A DNA stretch of 64,000 nucleotides from an uncultured Clostridium sp. (GCA_948466265.1 CAOJZU010000002.1:1-64000), one strand, 5' to 3'. Positions 41,614 through 54,066 are shown, numbered from the stretch's first letter. Numbers and translations: made by a program. Notes: generated by a model from the letters alone, not told the origin.

Positions 41614-42676
41614 ATGACTGAATTAATCTTAAATGAAACTCCTGTAAGAACTGCAAGGAATTTTAATATTAACAATATAACACTTAAGGACATAAAATAT
41701 ATAGTAGACTTAAAGAAGTTTAATGGTACAAATATAAATGGAATAAATGAAAATGTAGAATTAAGTCACGCTATTTCAGATTATTCTTTAAAATATGGTG
41801 TTTTTAAAGAACTTGAAGAGCAGGTTAGAAAAAATGCAAATAGCAGAGTAAAACTTGAAATAGAAGAAAATGCAAAGCTTGAAATAGAAAATAAATTTGA
41901 TAAAGATAATTTAAGTTTAGTTCAAGATGTAGAAATAATATCAAAAGAAAATGCTATATCAAATATTGTAGTTAAATATGAAGGAGAAGATACAGAATCT
42001 AAATATTATAACAATGGTATCTTAAGAGTTATTGCAAATGAAAATAGCAAAATTAATATTGTTATTTTAAATTTATTAAATACTAAATCTGAAAATTTCT
42101 TAAGTTTTGAAAATGAACTTAGAGAAAATGCAGAAGTTAATTACTCTATTATAGATTTTGGTGGTAAAAATAGTATAACAAATTACTATTCTAACCTTTT
42201 ACGGTAAAAATAGTGTAAATAAGATAAATACAATCTATCTTGGAAAAGATACTCAAGTTTTTGACTTAAATTATATTGGTGAGCTAAGAGGAGAGAAGTC
42301 AAAAATAGATATAGAAGTGCAAGGAGCACTAAATGAAGCTTCGAAAAAACATTTTAAAGGAACGATTGATTTTAAAAAAGGAGCAAAAAAAGCAAAGGGA
42401 AATGAAAATGAATTTTGTATGCTTTTATCTGATAAAGCAAGGCAGATAGCACTTCCAATGCTTTTGTGTTCAGAAGAAGATGTAGAAGGAAATCATAGCT
42501 CTGCTACTGGAAGAATAGGAAATAAAGAACTTTTCTATATTATGAGCCGTGGCTTTGATAAAAAAGAAGCTATGAAACTTCTGATAAAAGCAAGATTTAA
42601 TAATATAATTAAGGCTATTCAAGATGAAAGCATAAGAAATAGAGTTTTGTATGAAATTGATTTAAGACTTAATTAG
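41614..42676 (+). CDS. sufD: SufD scaffold protein
   Basis: Partner of SufB and SufC, 353 residues, beta-helix core. C-terminal LLSDKARQIALPMLLCSEEDVEGNHSSATG and LFYIMSRGFDKKEA are typical. One C|GGN site at 42202 (TTA C GGT) gives SNLLGKNSVNKINTIYLG. The first 60 residues are less conserved, as in other SufD. About 220 bases separate it from sufB, without a clear gene. Confidence 0.9.
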
Positions 42677-42697
42677 CATAGAGAAAGGGAATTAAAA

Positions 42698-43924
42698 ATG
42701 AATGAATTAAAAAAAGATTTTCCACTTTTAGCAAATAGTGATATAGCATATTTAGATAGTGGAGCAACTTCACAAAAACCTGAAAAGGTTATAAATGCAG
42801 TATGTGAATTTTATAAAAAGTATAATGCAAACCCGCACAGAGGAGCATATACACTTAGTGTAGAAGCAACAGAGATTTATGAAGATACTAGAAAAAAGAT
42901 TGCAAAGTTTATAAATGCAAAACATAGTGAAGAAATTATCTTTTCTAAAAATGCAACAGAGGCACTAAATTTGCTTGCGTATTCTTATGGACTTGATAAT
43001 CTAAAACAAAATGACGAAATAGTTCTTTCTATAATGGAACATCATTCAAATTTAGTTCCTTGGCAAAAGGTAAGTAAGCTTACAGGAAGTAAACTTAAAT
43101 ATATGTATATAGATGCTAATTTTGAACTTCCAAAAGAAGAAATTGAAAAAAGAATTACAGATAAAACAAAAATTGTTGGGATAACACATATTTCAAATGT
43201 TTTAGGAACTGTAAATAATATAAAAGAAATTATAAAGATTGCTCATAAAAAAGGAGCTGTTGTCGCCGTCGACGCTTCACAAAGTATACCTCATAGAAAA
43301 ATAGATGTGCAAGAATTAGATGCTGATTTTTTAGTTTTTTCAGGGCACAAAATGCTTGCACCACTTGGAATAGGAGTACTATATGGAAAAAAGGAACTAT
43401 TAAATGATATGAACCCTTTTCTAATGGGAGGGGATATGATAGAGTATGTTCATGAGCAAGATACTACTTTTGCACCTCTTCCAAATAAATTTGAAGCAGG
43501 TACACAAAATGTAGAAGGCGTTATCGGGCTTGGAGCTGCTATAGATTATATTGAAAGTATAGGATATAAAAGAATACAAGAAATTGAAGAAGATGTAATT
43601 TCATATGCAATAGAAGAACTATCAAAATTAAAATTTTTAACACTATATATGACTAAATACAAAGAAAATCATTCAGGAGTTATCTCATTTAATATAAAAG
43701 GAGTACATCCTCATGATGTATCAAGTGTTTTAGACTCCAAAGGAGTATGTGTAAGGTCTGGAAACCACTGCGCACAACCTTTAATGAGATTTTTAGGAAT
43801 TGATTCGACATGTAGAGCAAGTTTTTATTTATATAATGATAAAAGTGATGTAGATAGATTAGTTTTAGCCTTAAATGAAGCATATGAGATGTTTAAAAAC
43901 TATATCAAAAATAAAGGCTCTTAA
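42698..43924 (+). CDS. sufS: SufS cysteine desulfurase
   Basis: PLP-dependent enzyme supplying sulfur, 408 residues. PLP Lys lies in FLVFSGHKMLAP, catalytic Cys in VRSGNHCAQPLMRFLG; SGATSQKPEKVI is at the N terminus. It is intact and has no C|GGN site although it is rich in ordinary GGA codons, showing that normal GGN codons are read normally. Followed by sufU. Confidence 0.96.
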   Translation: MNELKKDFPLLANSDIAYLDSGATSQKPEKVINAVCEFYKKYNANPHRGAYTLSVEATEIYEDTRKKIAKFINAKHSEEIIFSKNATEALNLLAYSYGLDNLKQNDEIVLSIMEHHSNLVPWQKVSKLTGSKLKYMYIDANFELPKEEIEKRITDKTKIVGITHISNVLGTVNNIKEIIKIAHKKGAVVAVDASQSIPHRKIDVQELDADFLVFSGHKMLAPLGIGVLYGKKELLNDMNPFLMGGDMIEYVHEQDTTFAPLPNKFEAGTQNVEGVIGLGAAIDYIESIGYKRIQEIEEDVISYAIEELSKLKFLTLYMTKYKENHSGVISFNIKGVHPHDVSSVLDSKGVCVRSGNHCAQPLMRFLGIDSTCRASFYLYNDKSDVDRLVLALNEAYEMFKNYIKNKGS

Positions 43925-43970
43925 TATTTGTTTAGGATAGGAGCTAGAAGAAGGAGATGATATTTTAAAT

Positions 43971-44441
43971 ATGAATGAATTAAATGATGTGTATAACGAT
44001 TTAATAATGGAACATGGTATGAATTCATATAATAAAAAGAATTTGACAGTTGCAGATTATAAAGAAAAAGGTCATAACCCTAGCTGTGGAGACGAGATAA
44101 CTCTTCAGCTTAAATTAAATGGAGATGTGATTTCGGACATGGCATTTACTGGGCATGGATGTGCAATTTCGCAAGCTTCGACCTCAGTTATGATAGATAC
44201 CCTAAGAGGGAAAACTATAAAAGAGGCAAAGGATATTGTAAAAACATTTATTGCTATGCTAAAAAGAGAAGAAATGGATATGCAAAAATTAAGAAAACTA
44301 GAAGATGCTATTGCTTTTAAGAATATATCTAATATGCCAGCTAGAGTAAAATGTGCAGGCCTTGCATGGCACACAATGGATGCAATGCTAGATAAAAATG
44401 TTTCTTCAGCTAGTGGTTCTTGTGGATGCTGTAATAAGTAA
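43971..44441 (+). CDS. sufU: SufU sulfur-transfer protein
   Basis: Zn-dependent sulfurtransferase that carries sulfur from SufS to SufB, 156 residues. Zn-ligand cysteines lie in GHNPSCGDE, TGHGCAISQAS and RVKCAGLAWHTM. The SufU form instead of SufE/SufA is the Firmicute arrangement. Ends with a Cys-rich tail (SGSCGCCNK). Confidence 0.95.
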   Translation: MNELNDVYNDLIMEHGMNSYNKKNLTVADYKEKGHNPSCGDEITLQLKLNGDVISDMAFTGHGCAISQASTSVMIDTLRGKTIKEAKDIVKTFIAMLKREEMDMQKLRKLEDAIAFKNISNMPARVKCAGLAWHTMDAMLDKNVSSASGSCGCCNK

Positions 44442-44446
44442 TCAAG

Positions 44447-44479
44447 AAGTTTGAAAGATATTAATTATCTTTCAAACTT
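44447..44479 (+). terminator. Hairpin after sufU
   Basis: Perfect 14-base stem AAGTTTGAAAGATA / TATCTTTCAAACTT; few T residues follow, so it may be a partial terminator before mnmA. Confidence 0.65.
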
Positions 44480-44486
44480 AAAATAA

Positions 44487-45565
<1,079 letters not shown>

Positions 45566-45659
45566 CTTTAATTGACAAAGTTCAATGTAAAATTGATAGC
45601 ATGCAACTATAATAAACTGTATAATAAATATAGCATTAAAAAAGAGAGGAGAAAATAGA

Positions 45660-46666
45660 ATGAAAAATAAAGGAGTAGGAATAACTTTAATTATATTTCT
45701 TGTAGTAATAATAGTAATGTTAATTGGAATTATGGTGCTTGCTATTGTTAATAAAGACAAAAATTATACAATATCACTTTTTGCATTTGGAAATAAAACA
45801 AAAATGCTATTTCAAAATGAATATAGCATAAGTGAGATAGAAAGTATTGCAGTAAACAGTACTTCTTCAAATGTTAAATTTAAAGAAGGCAGCTCAGATA
45901 AAGCGAAAGTTACCATATATGGTTTAGAAGGAGAGAATGCATATGCTAATTTAAATGATAATAAACTAGAAATAAGCAAAGAAAATAATAAAATATACAT
46001 ACTAGCTTTCTTTTTCTGGGCTAAAGATGAAATTATTGTTGAACTACCAAAAGATTATGCAGGTGATGTTCGGAGTAATGGTATCTAGTGGTAATGTAGA
46101 GATAGTAAATTTAGAAAAATCAAATATTAAGGTAGAATCAAAATCAGGAAATATATTATGTGGAAATATGAATAATCGGAAATATAACAGCAAAATCAGG
46201 AAATATTAATGTAGGTAATGGAAATGAGTTGACTGCAAAAACAAGCTCAGGAAATATAAAAACAGGAGATATACTAATTGGGGTATTAGATGCAAGTTCA
46301 GGAAATATAACTGTAGGAAATATAGGAGAAGCAAAAGTATCAGTATCTTCTGGAAATATCAAGGTAGAAAAGACAAATAGAATAACAGCAAAAACAAAAT
46401 CTGGCGGAATAAGTATAAATAGTATTGATAGCTTTTGTGATTTAGAGTGTAAATCTGGTTCGGTAAAAATAGAAAGGTGTAATTTAAATGAGAACTCTAG
46501 TATACATACTATATCAGGAGGAGTTAAGATTAAAGAAACAAATGATATTTATATAGACGCAAAAGTCAGTTCAGGAGATATTAAAGTTGAAAATAACAAT
46601 CGTTTATCGGAAATAGAATTAAAGATAGAAACTATATCAGGAGGAATAAAAGTTAATAATAAATAG
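45660..46666 (+). CDS. DUF4097-like repetitive surface protein
   Basis: A 334-residue protein with one N-terminal membrane helix (IIFLVVIIVMLIGIMVLAIV) and a beta-rich repeat domain of units like VSSGNIKVEK and AKTSSGNIKTGD. It matches DUF4097 adhesin-like proteins of cell-envelope stress operons. Two C|GGN sites: 46071 (GTT C GGA, giving AGDVGVMVSSGN) and 46177 (AAT C GGA, giving NNGNITAKSG), restoring the repeat register. Confidence 0.8.
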
Positions 46667-46785
46667 ATAGGGAAAGCATATTTTATAAATAAGCATGTTC
46701 TATGGATTTTTGGGTTTGAAATCAGTTTATAGATATTTAGTTTTTAGAAAAGTGCTAGATTTATTCTGGATTCATCATAATAATG

Positions 46786-46814
46786 TTGAAATGTTATGTA
46801 AAAAATGATAAAAT
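46786..46814 (+). promoter_or_regulatory. Promoter before the small hypothetical gene
   Basis: TTGAAA (46786-46791), 17-base spacer, TAAAAT (46809-46814). A hairpin AATAAC/GTTATT follows in the leader. Confidence 0.55.
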
Positions 46815-46886
46815 AATAACATCAGCCTAAAATGGTATATGCTGTTATTTAAAGTTTATTTCAAAGGTGAATAAAAGGAGAAAATT

Positions 46887-47258
46887 ATGGATCTAAGAGA
46901 AGTAAAATTTGAAATGAAAAATGGAAAAAACAGTGGAGTAGATAATATTGTACTTTATCTAGGGGAAGGAGTAAATGCACGGATAAAAAAAGAAATAAAA
47001 CGTAATAAGGTATGCAAATCAAAAAAATCTAGAAAGGCGAAGAAATGGAACAGAAGAAAGACAAAAGGTGAGACAAATAATATAGTAGAAATTGAGATAT
47101 TCAGAGTAGAAAATGAAATAGAAAGATATAAAGTAGTAATAAAGATTGAAAGCTATGAATTTATTTTTGAGATTGAAAAAGGACTAAATTTTATAACGAT
47201 AGGAGAATATCGGAGATCTATATTAGCAAATGCTTCAAAACCTGAAAATACAATATGA
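46887..47258 (+). CDS. Hypothetical basic protein with two uncertain CGG sites
   Basis: A 123-residue basic protein, or about 112 residues if the second CGG is a C|GGN site. The first CGG (46980-46982) must be a triplet, because skipping gives a stop at once (GCA C GGA TAA). The second, at 47211, can be Arg (frame runs to 47258) or C|GGN (gives EYGDLY and stop). The central part is Lys/Arg-rich. No family recognised; start follows AAAAGGAG. Confidence 0.5.
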   Translation: MDLREVKFEMKNGKNSGVDNIVLYLGEGVNARIKKEIKRNKVCKSKKSRKAKKWNRRKTKGETNNIVEIEIFRVENEIERYKVVIKIESYEFIFEIEKGLNFITIGEYRRSILANASKPENTI

Positions 47259-47273
47259 AAGTACAATATTTTT

Positions 47274-47310
47274 GGAGAGAATGATATATATTCTCTCCTT
47301 GGTTTTTTAT
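47274..47310 (+). terminator. Terminator before copA
   Basis: GGAGAGAAT / ATTCTCTCC stem and T run. Confidence 0.85.
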
Positions 47311-47311
47311 A

Positions 47312-47341
47312 TTGACAAATAAGATTAGAAGGGTATATTAT
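47312..47341 (+). promoter_or_regulatory. Promoter of copA
   Basis: TTGACA (47312-47317), 18-base spacer, TATTAT (47336-47341), about 85 bases before copA. Confidence 0.6.
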
Positions 47342-47426
47342 TTATACAAAATATAAAAATTGGATATATTAGAAGAAACAATGGAATTAATGGATAAATT
47401 ATGATAGAAATGAGGGGATAAGATAA

Positions 47427-49967
47427 ATGAAAAAGGTAAAATTTGATATACAAGGTATGACATGCAGTAGCTGTCAGTCACATGTGGAAAGAGCAGTTAA
47501 AAAGCTTGAAGGTGTACAAAATGTAAATGTAAATTTGTTATCAAATAATATGACTCTTGAATATAACCAAGAGGTGTTAGATACAAATAAAATAATTAAT
47601 GCTGTTGTAGATGCAGGATATGAAGCCAATATACATGAAGAAATAAAAAGTGAAGGAAGGAAAGAAGAAAAAACAAATAAAGTAGAAGATATAGCTAAAT
47701 TTATGAAAAAAAGATTAATAATCTCAATATGTTTTTTAATTCCTCTTATGTATTTAGCTATGCACCATATGTTTTATGAATGGTTTGGACTTCCTATACC
47801 TAAATTTATGCACACATTTTTCTCTGGAGCAGAAAACCGGAATATCATTTGGGCTTACACAAGTTTTATTATTACTGCCAATTGTGTATGTAAATAGAAA
47901 TTATTATATTATTCGGATTTAAAGCTTTAATAAAAAAAGCTCCAAATATGGATTCGCTTATAGCAATAGGATCATCTGCGGCAGTTATTTACGGAATATT
48001 TGCACTTTATATGATAGGATATGGATTAGGACATCGGAAGAATAGATATTGCTGAAAAATATTCGGCGGATCTTTATTTTGAATCAGCAGGAACAATTTT
48101 AACATTAATAACAGTTCGGAAAATATTTAGAAACAAAATCAAAAGGCAGAACAAATGATGCAATTAGTAAATTAATTAATTTGGCACCAAAAACCGCTAC
48201 TGTCATAAGAGAAGGAAAAGAAATAGAGATTTCATTAGAAGAAATAGTACTTGGAGATATTATATATATAAAACCAGGTGGAAGCATACCAGTAGATGGT
48301 ATAGTTCTTGATGGAAATTCTAGCATAGATCAATCTAGTATTACAGGAGAAAGTATACCAGTAGATAAAACTAAACGGTGATAATGTTATTTCGGGTACA
48401 ATTAATAAAAATGGATATTTAAAGATAAAAGCTTTGAAGGTTGGAGAAAATACAACTCTTTCACAGATTATAAAACTAGTAGAAGAAGCAGGAAACTCAA
48501 AAGCTCCAATAGCTAAAATAGCAGATAAAGTAAGCCGGAGTATTTGTACCTACAGTAATTACAATAGCTATAATTACAGTATTTGTTTGGATTTTACTCC
48601 GGACAAAGTTTTGAATTTGCTTTAAGCATGGGAATTTCAGTATTGGTAATATCATGCCCGTGTGCACTAGGACTTGCAACTCCAGTCGCAGTGATGTGTG
48701 GGACAGGAAAAGGTGCAGAAAATCGGAATATTGATAAAATCAGCAGAAAGTTTAGAATTATTGCATCTTGTTGATACAGTGGTTTTAGATAAAACAGGAA
48801 CGATTACAGAGCGGGAAGCCAAAAGTAACAAATATTATAGCTAAAACTGAAAAAGAAGAGTTATTAAGGATTGCAGGAAGTTTAGAGAAAAAATCAGAAC
48901 ATCCTATTGCAGAATCAATAATGGAAAAAGTAAATAAAGAACAAATAGAAATTTTAGATGTAGAAGAATTTTTATCAGTTTCAGGTAGAGGAGTAAAAGG
49001 GAAAATAGAAGGGGAAGAATACTTTGGTGGAAATACCTCTTTTATGAAGGAAAACAATATTGATATAACTAGTATTCAAAAACAAAGTGAGAATTTATTG
49101 AATGAAGGAAAAACTGTTTTATACTTTGCAAACAAAAAAGAGGTAATTGGGGCTATTGGAGTAGCAGATTCTATAAAAGACACAAGTTTTTATGCTGTAA
49201 GGAACTTAAATGATAGAAAGATTAAAACTATTATGATAACAGGAGATAATGAGAAAGTTGCAAAACAAATAGGCGAGACTGTGCGGAATAGATAATATTA
49301 TTTCAGAAGTATTGCCTGTGGATAAAGAAAAAGAAGTTAGTAAATTACAAAAACAAGGTAAAAAAGTGGCTTTTGTTGGAGATGGAATTAATGATAGTCC
49401 AGCATTAGTCAAATCAGATGTACGGAATTGCCATAGGCTCAGGAACAGATATTGCAATAGAATCAGCTGATATTGTCCTAATGAAAGATAGCCTTTTAGA
49501 TGTGGTATTAGCAATTGACTTAAGTAAATCTGTTATAAGAAATATAAAAATGAATTTGTTTTGGGCATTTTTTTATAATATAGCTTCGATACCGATAGCA
49601 TGTGGAATATTTTACTTAAATTTTGGACTTAAACTAAATCCAATGCTTCGGTGCACTAGCCATGAGCTTAAGCTCTGTATGTGTTGTGACAAATGCTTTA
49701 AGGCTTAAAAGATTTAAACCTAAATATGAAAAGGAGGTGGAAAAAGTAATGAATAAAAACACTAAAACAATTACTATAGAAGGAATGCATTGTAATCATT
49801 GCAAAATGACAGTAGAGAAAGCTTTAAATTCACTAGAAGGCGTAGCAGATACATTTGTAGATTTAGATAAAAAACAAGCTGTTATAGAATTAAATAAAGA
49901 TATAGAGGATAGCAAAATTAAAACAGTTATTGAAGAAGAAGGATTTGAAGTAAAAGGTATAAATTAA
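47427..49967 (+). CDS. copA: Copper-exporting P1B ATPase CopA, in frame with a C-terminal CopZ domain
   Basis: Copper efflux pump. N-terminal metal-binding domain has [11 protein letters not shown]; membrane CPC motif is [11 protein letters not shown]; phosphorylation site DKTGTIT; ATP-binding motif [10 protein letters not shown]. Twelve C|GGN sites: 47838, 47914, 48035, 48117, 48376, 48536, 48600, 48724, 48812, 49284, 49423 and 49649. All give family-like Gly, for example [18 protein letters not shown] and ENGILIKSA. Corrected length is 842 residues because there is no stop before the CopZ domain (GMHCNHCKM), which is fused in frame. Confidence 0.93.
49749..49967 (+). CDS. copZ: CopZ-like copper chaperone, internal start within copA
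   Basis: A 72-residue HMA domain ([20 protein letters not shown]) in the same frame as copA. A strong AAGGAGGTGG site at about 49731-49740 lies just before its ATG, which is what a separate gene would have. It could be made both as a CopA C-terminal domain and as free CopZ chaperone. Confidence 0.65.
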   Translation: MNKNTKTITIEGMHCNHCKMTVEKALNSLEGVADTFVDLDKKQAVIELNKDIEDSKIKTVIEEEGFEVKGIN

Positions 49968-50080
49968 TAAAATATAATTAATCATTGTTAAAACAAAGCA
50001 AGTCTTTTATAATTGATTTCATATATGGCGTAATTTAGTAATATTATAGTATATATTATATAAAGAAAGGTAAGTTATAC

Positions 50081-50640
50081 ATGGGAATAATAGAAGTTTT
50101 ACTAATTGGTATTGGTCTTGCAATGGATGCTTTTGCAGTAGCTATATGTAAAGGACTATCTATGAAAAAATTAAATTTAAAAAAATCTATAATTATAGGA
50201 TTATATTTTGGAACATTTCAAGCAGTTATGCCAATTATAGGTTTCTTTTTAGGCATAGGATTTGCAGAATTTGTAATACAAATAGACCATTGGATAGCAT
50301 TTTTCTTATTATTATTTATAGGTGCAAATATGATAAAAGAAGTATTTGGAAAAGAAGAAAAAGTAGATGATGATATAGGATTTAAAACAATGGTTATGCT
50401 AGGCATTGCAACAAGTATAGATGCATTAGCTTGCCGGAATAACTTTTGCATTTTTAGGAGTAAATATATGGATTTCAGCACTTTTAATTGGGTTAATTAC
50501 ATTTATTATATCTATAATAGGATCGTTTATACGGTGGCAAATTTGGAAATAAATTTGAAAATATAGCTAAATTATTTGGAGGTATAATTTTAATTGGTAT
50601 TGGAGCTAAAATATTAATAGAAGATTTATTTTTTCTATAA
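50081..50640 (+). CDS. mntP: Manganese efflux pump MntP
   Basis: A 185-residue exporter with six membrane helices. Two-repeat motif GLAMDAFAVAICKGLSM and a second half containing GIATSIDALACGITFAFLGV. Two C|GGN sites: 50435 (TGC C GGA, inside that second motif) and 50532 (ATA C GGT, giving FIGGKFGNKF). The first restores the second metal-binding Asp region. No yybP-ykoY riboswitch was recognised upstream. Confidence 0.92.
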
Positions 50641-50770
50641 ATAGTTGCATTATTATTTTTGTAGTGTTATAATGCATAACTGTAACTAAAAACATGTAGC
50701 TAACTGGGATAAAAATCCCAACTAAGTTTTAGATTATAATCGAAGACTTAGGCAAATGGAGGAAAAAAAA

Positions 50771-50986
50771 GTGTTTCAAGCATTAGAGGAGATTTATGAA
50801 AAACTTATGAAACTTAAATCTAGTAAAATAGATTTAGATAGCTTAAGTAGTGAAGAACTAGAAAAATCAAAGGAGTTGATTAATAATATTCACGAACTAG
50901 GTTATGCGATTTCACAGACTATAATTAATGAAGAAACGATTAGAAAACTCTATTCCAAAGATACTAAAGAAGAGTATGGCGAATAA
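50771..50986 (+). CDS. Small charged hypothetical protein
   Basis: A 71-residue acidic helical protein. GTG at 50771 is chosen because GGAGG at 50758-50762 lies 8 bases upstream; the in-frame ATG at 50756 overlaps that site. Function unknown. A hairpin overlaps its end. Confidence 0.6.
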   Translation: MFQALEEIYEKLMKLKSSKIDLDSLSSEELEKSKELINNIHELGYAISQTIINEETIRKLYSKDTKEEYGE

Positions 50987-51002
50987 AGCCATGCTCTTTT
51001 TA
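50971..51002 (+). terminator. Terminator overlapping the small gene's end
   Basis: AGAGTATGGC / GCCATGCTCT stem with T run. Confidence 0.8.
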
Positions 51003-51050
51003 ATAGTTATTTAGGACTAATATAAAGTTTTCATAATATTAGCCTATGCC

Positions 51051-51080
51051 TTGAAAAATCAATATTATATGTGTTATAAT
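51051..51080 (+). promoter_or_regulatory. Promoter of the ABC exporter genes
   Basis: TTGAAA (51051-51056), 18-base spacer, TATAAT (51075-51080). Confidence 0.65.
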
Positions 51081-51118
51081 ATTTTAGTAAATGAAATAAG
51101 AAAGGAGCATGTAAAGTA

Positions 51119-52011
51119 ATGGGACTTAAACTTGAAAATGTAAAGAAAAACTATGGCGAAAAAACAGTAGTTAACAATGTATCATTTGAAATGAGCAAAC
51201 CACGGCGTTTTTGGTTTACTTCGGAACAAATGGCGCAGGTAAAACTACAACAATTAGAATGTTGCTTGGAATAATAAAAAAAGATGATGGAGAAATCTCT
51301 TGGAATGGTAAAGCGGTAGATAGAAAAAATGTAAATTTTGGATATTTACCAGAAGAAAGGGGAATATATCCAAAAACAAAGATATATGACCAACTTACAT
51401 ATTTTGCAAAATTAAAGGGAGTAAGTAAAGAAGACGCAGATAAAGAAGTTAGAAAATGGGCTGAAAAATTAAAAGTAAGCGAATATTTACAGCTTCCAGC
51501 AGAAAAACTTTCAAAAGGTAATCAGCAAAAAGTACAATTCATAACAGCTATTTTACATGATCCAGAACTTATAGTTTTAGACGAACCATTTAGTGGACTA
51601 GATCCAGTAAATACTGAAATATTAAAAAATGTAATCTTAGAGCTTGTTAAAAATGGTAAATACATAATAATGTCAAGCCATCAAATGAGCTCGATAGAAG
51701 AATTTTGTACAGATGTTTTAATACTAAATAAAGGTAAAACAGTATTAAAGGGGAATCTAAAAGAAATAAAAGAAGGTTACCCTGCAAATAGGATAAGCCT
51801 AAGCACAAAACAAAGTTCTGAAAAATATATAAAAGAACTTGGATTAGAAATAGAAAATAGTAAAAATAATGAATATGAAATAAAGATAAACGATGAAGAA
51901 GATGGACATAAATTATTTAATCTGCTTGCTGAAAATAAAGAAAAAGTGCTAAAATTTGAAATTAAAAAGCCTTCTTTAAATGATATCTTTATAGAGAAGG
52001 TGGGTGAATAG
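51119..52011 (+). CDS. ABC exporter ATPase (NatA-like)
   Basis: A 296-residue ATPase. Walker A GTNGAGKTT, signature LSKGNQQKVQF, Walker B LIVLDEPFSGLDP. Two C|GGN sites in quick succession: 51203 (CCA C GGC, giving SKPGVFGLL) and 51222 (CTT C GGA), the latter being the first Gly of Walker A. Without skipping, the ATPase has no functional P-loop. It is followed two bases later by its permease. Confidence 0.93.
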
Positions 52012-52013
52012 AT

Positions 52014-53262
52014 ATGAGAGAATTAATTACAGTTGGTTTATTTACTGCAAAAGATATGTTAAAACGTAAATCTTTTATAGTTTCAAATATTATTATATGG
52101 TTAATAATAATCCTAGCATTTAATGTACCAAATATTTTAAATTTAATAAATGGTGATGACGAAGGAATAGATACTTCTGGAGCAAAAATACTAATTTCTG
52201 ATAGTCAAAATATATTTGAAGGAACGCTAGAAAACTTAAAGAATATGGAACTTGGATATGATTTTCAGATTTCGAATGAAGATATTAGTTTCGAAGATAT
52301 AAAGCAAAAAATAGAAGCAGAAGAAATAGAAGAAGCACTTATTATAAAAAATGAGAATGGTAAGATAAATATAGAATACATTGTAGAGAACTTGCTTTAC
52401 GTTGATAGTGTCCCAGAAAAATTAATTAGTAGCCTTACAAGCTTATATTCAAGTGTACAAATTTCAAAGTTAAATTTAAGTCAGGAAGAGCTACAAGGAC
52501 TAACACCAAATTTTGATTTTAAACTTACTCAAACAGAAGAACAAGAAGTAGAAGGAAATCCAGTAGTTGCCATGGTATTATCCATTGTGCTATTCTATGC
52601 AATATATTTTTGTGCATATCAAGTATCAGCTTCTATAACAACTGAAAAGACATCAAAAATAATAGAAACGCTTGTAACTTCAACTAAGCCTTCTACAATA
52701 GTTTTAGGAAAGACAATTCGGAATTGGAATTGTAGGATTAATGCAGATTTTAGCAATGATAGTTGTTGCGTTATTATCAAATAGTATATTCTTAGAAGAA
52801 GGAATGCTGAGTGAAATTATAAACTTTGAAAATATGACTCCGTTATTACTAATTGTAACTTTGGTATATTTCTTGCTTGGATATTTCACATATGCATTAT
52901 TCTATGCTTTAACTGGTTCAACTGTAAGTAAACCAGAAGATGTACAATCAGCAAATGGACCTGTTGCAATGCTTGCAGTAATAGGATTTTACCTTGCATA
53001 TTTTACAATGATGAACCCAACAAGTAATTTAAACGCATTTGCAGCCATTTTCCCACTTTCGTCACCATTTTGTATGCCACTTAGAGTAATGATGGGCTTA
53101 GCAAGTGTATGGGATATAGTTATATCAATAGCGGTACTTTTAATTACAATATGTATTGTTGCAAAGATATCTATAAAGATATATTCAAGTGCAATATTAA
53201 ATTATGGCAGTAAAATGAGTTTAAAAGATGTTTTTAGAATATATAAAGATAAAAATAACTAA
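52014..53262 (+). CDS. ABC exporter permease (NatB-like)
   Basis: A 415-residue permease of the ABC-2 type. An N-terminal helix is followed by a large outer domain (residues 45-180) and five helices at the C terminus. One C|GGN site at 52719 (ATT C GGA) gives GKTIGIGIVGLMQILAMIV, joining helices; without it the protein stops after 256 residues. Substrate unknown: Na+, drug or peptide are all possible. Confidence 0.88.
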
Positions 53263-53325
53263 AATAAGCACAAATTTAAAGCTTTCTTCATAAAATAGTA
53301 GAAATATGAAGGAGGCTTTGTTTTT

Positions 53326-54041
53326 ATGAATTATGAAATTATGATGAATGGAAATGTTAAGATTCGGTGAGCCTGCACCAGAAATAGAAGCTATATCGAC
53401 TATGGGAAAGATTAATCTAAAAGATTATAAAGGAAAGTGGGTTACTTTATTCTCGCATCCAGGAGACTTTACACCAGTGTGTACAACAGAAATAATCGCT
53501 TTTGCAAAAGCAAATACATATTTTGAAAAATTAAATACTTGTTTGATTGGGCTAAGTGTAGATAGCAATCCATCACACTTAGCGTGGCTAGATAGCATAT
53601 ATCAAAAAACAGGAATAGTCGTTCCATTTCCAATTATTGCAGACTTAAATGGAACTATTGCAAGAAGATATGGAATGATATCAAATGAAGTAAATCCAAA
53701 TGTAACAGTAAGAAACGTGTTTATTATAGACGATAAAGGAATAGTTCGTACAATACTTATATATCCAATGAATGTAGGTAGATGCATACCAGAAATATTA
53801 AGAACAGTAGAAGCACTTCAAACGGCAGATAGAACAGGAATGTCAACACCTGCAAATTGGGTTACACGGAAATCCATTAATTGTAGCACCTCCACAGACA
53901 TTTGAAGAATTACAAAAGAGGCAGAAAGAAATAGAGGAAAATAGAAATGGCTTTAGCTGGTATCTAAGCTTTGCAAACCCAGAAGAAAAGAAGAAAGAAG
54001 CAAATTGCGATAGGAAAGTAGAAGAGAAAAAGATTAGATAA
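53326..54041 (+). CDS. 1-Cys peroxiredoxin (Prx6-type)
   Basis: Peroxide reductase of 237 residues. Peroxidatic Cys52 in HPGDFTPVCTTEI. Two C|GGN sites: 53365 (ATT C GGT, giving KIGEPAPEIEAI) and 53867 (ACA C GGA, giving WVTGNPLIVAPPQTFEE). The long C-terminal arm (LQKRQKEIEEN onward) fits the 1-Cys subfamily. The first site is only 13 codons in, so without skipping almost nothing would be made from this start. Confidence 0.92.
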
Positions 54042-54066
54042 ATATATAAAGGAGAAAGGTATCTGC

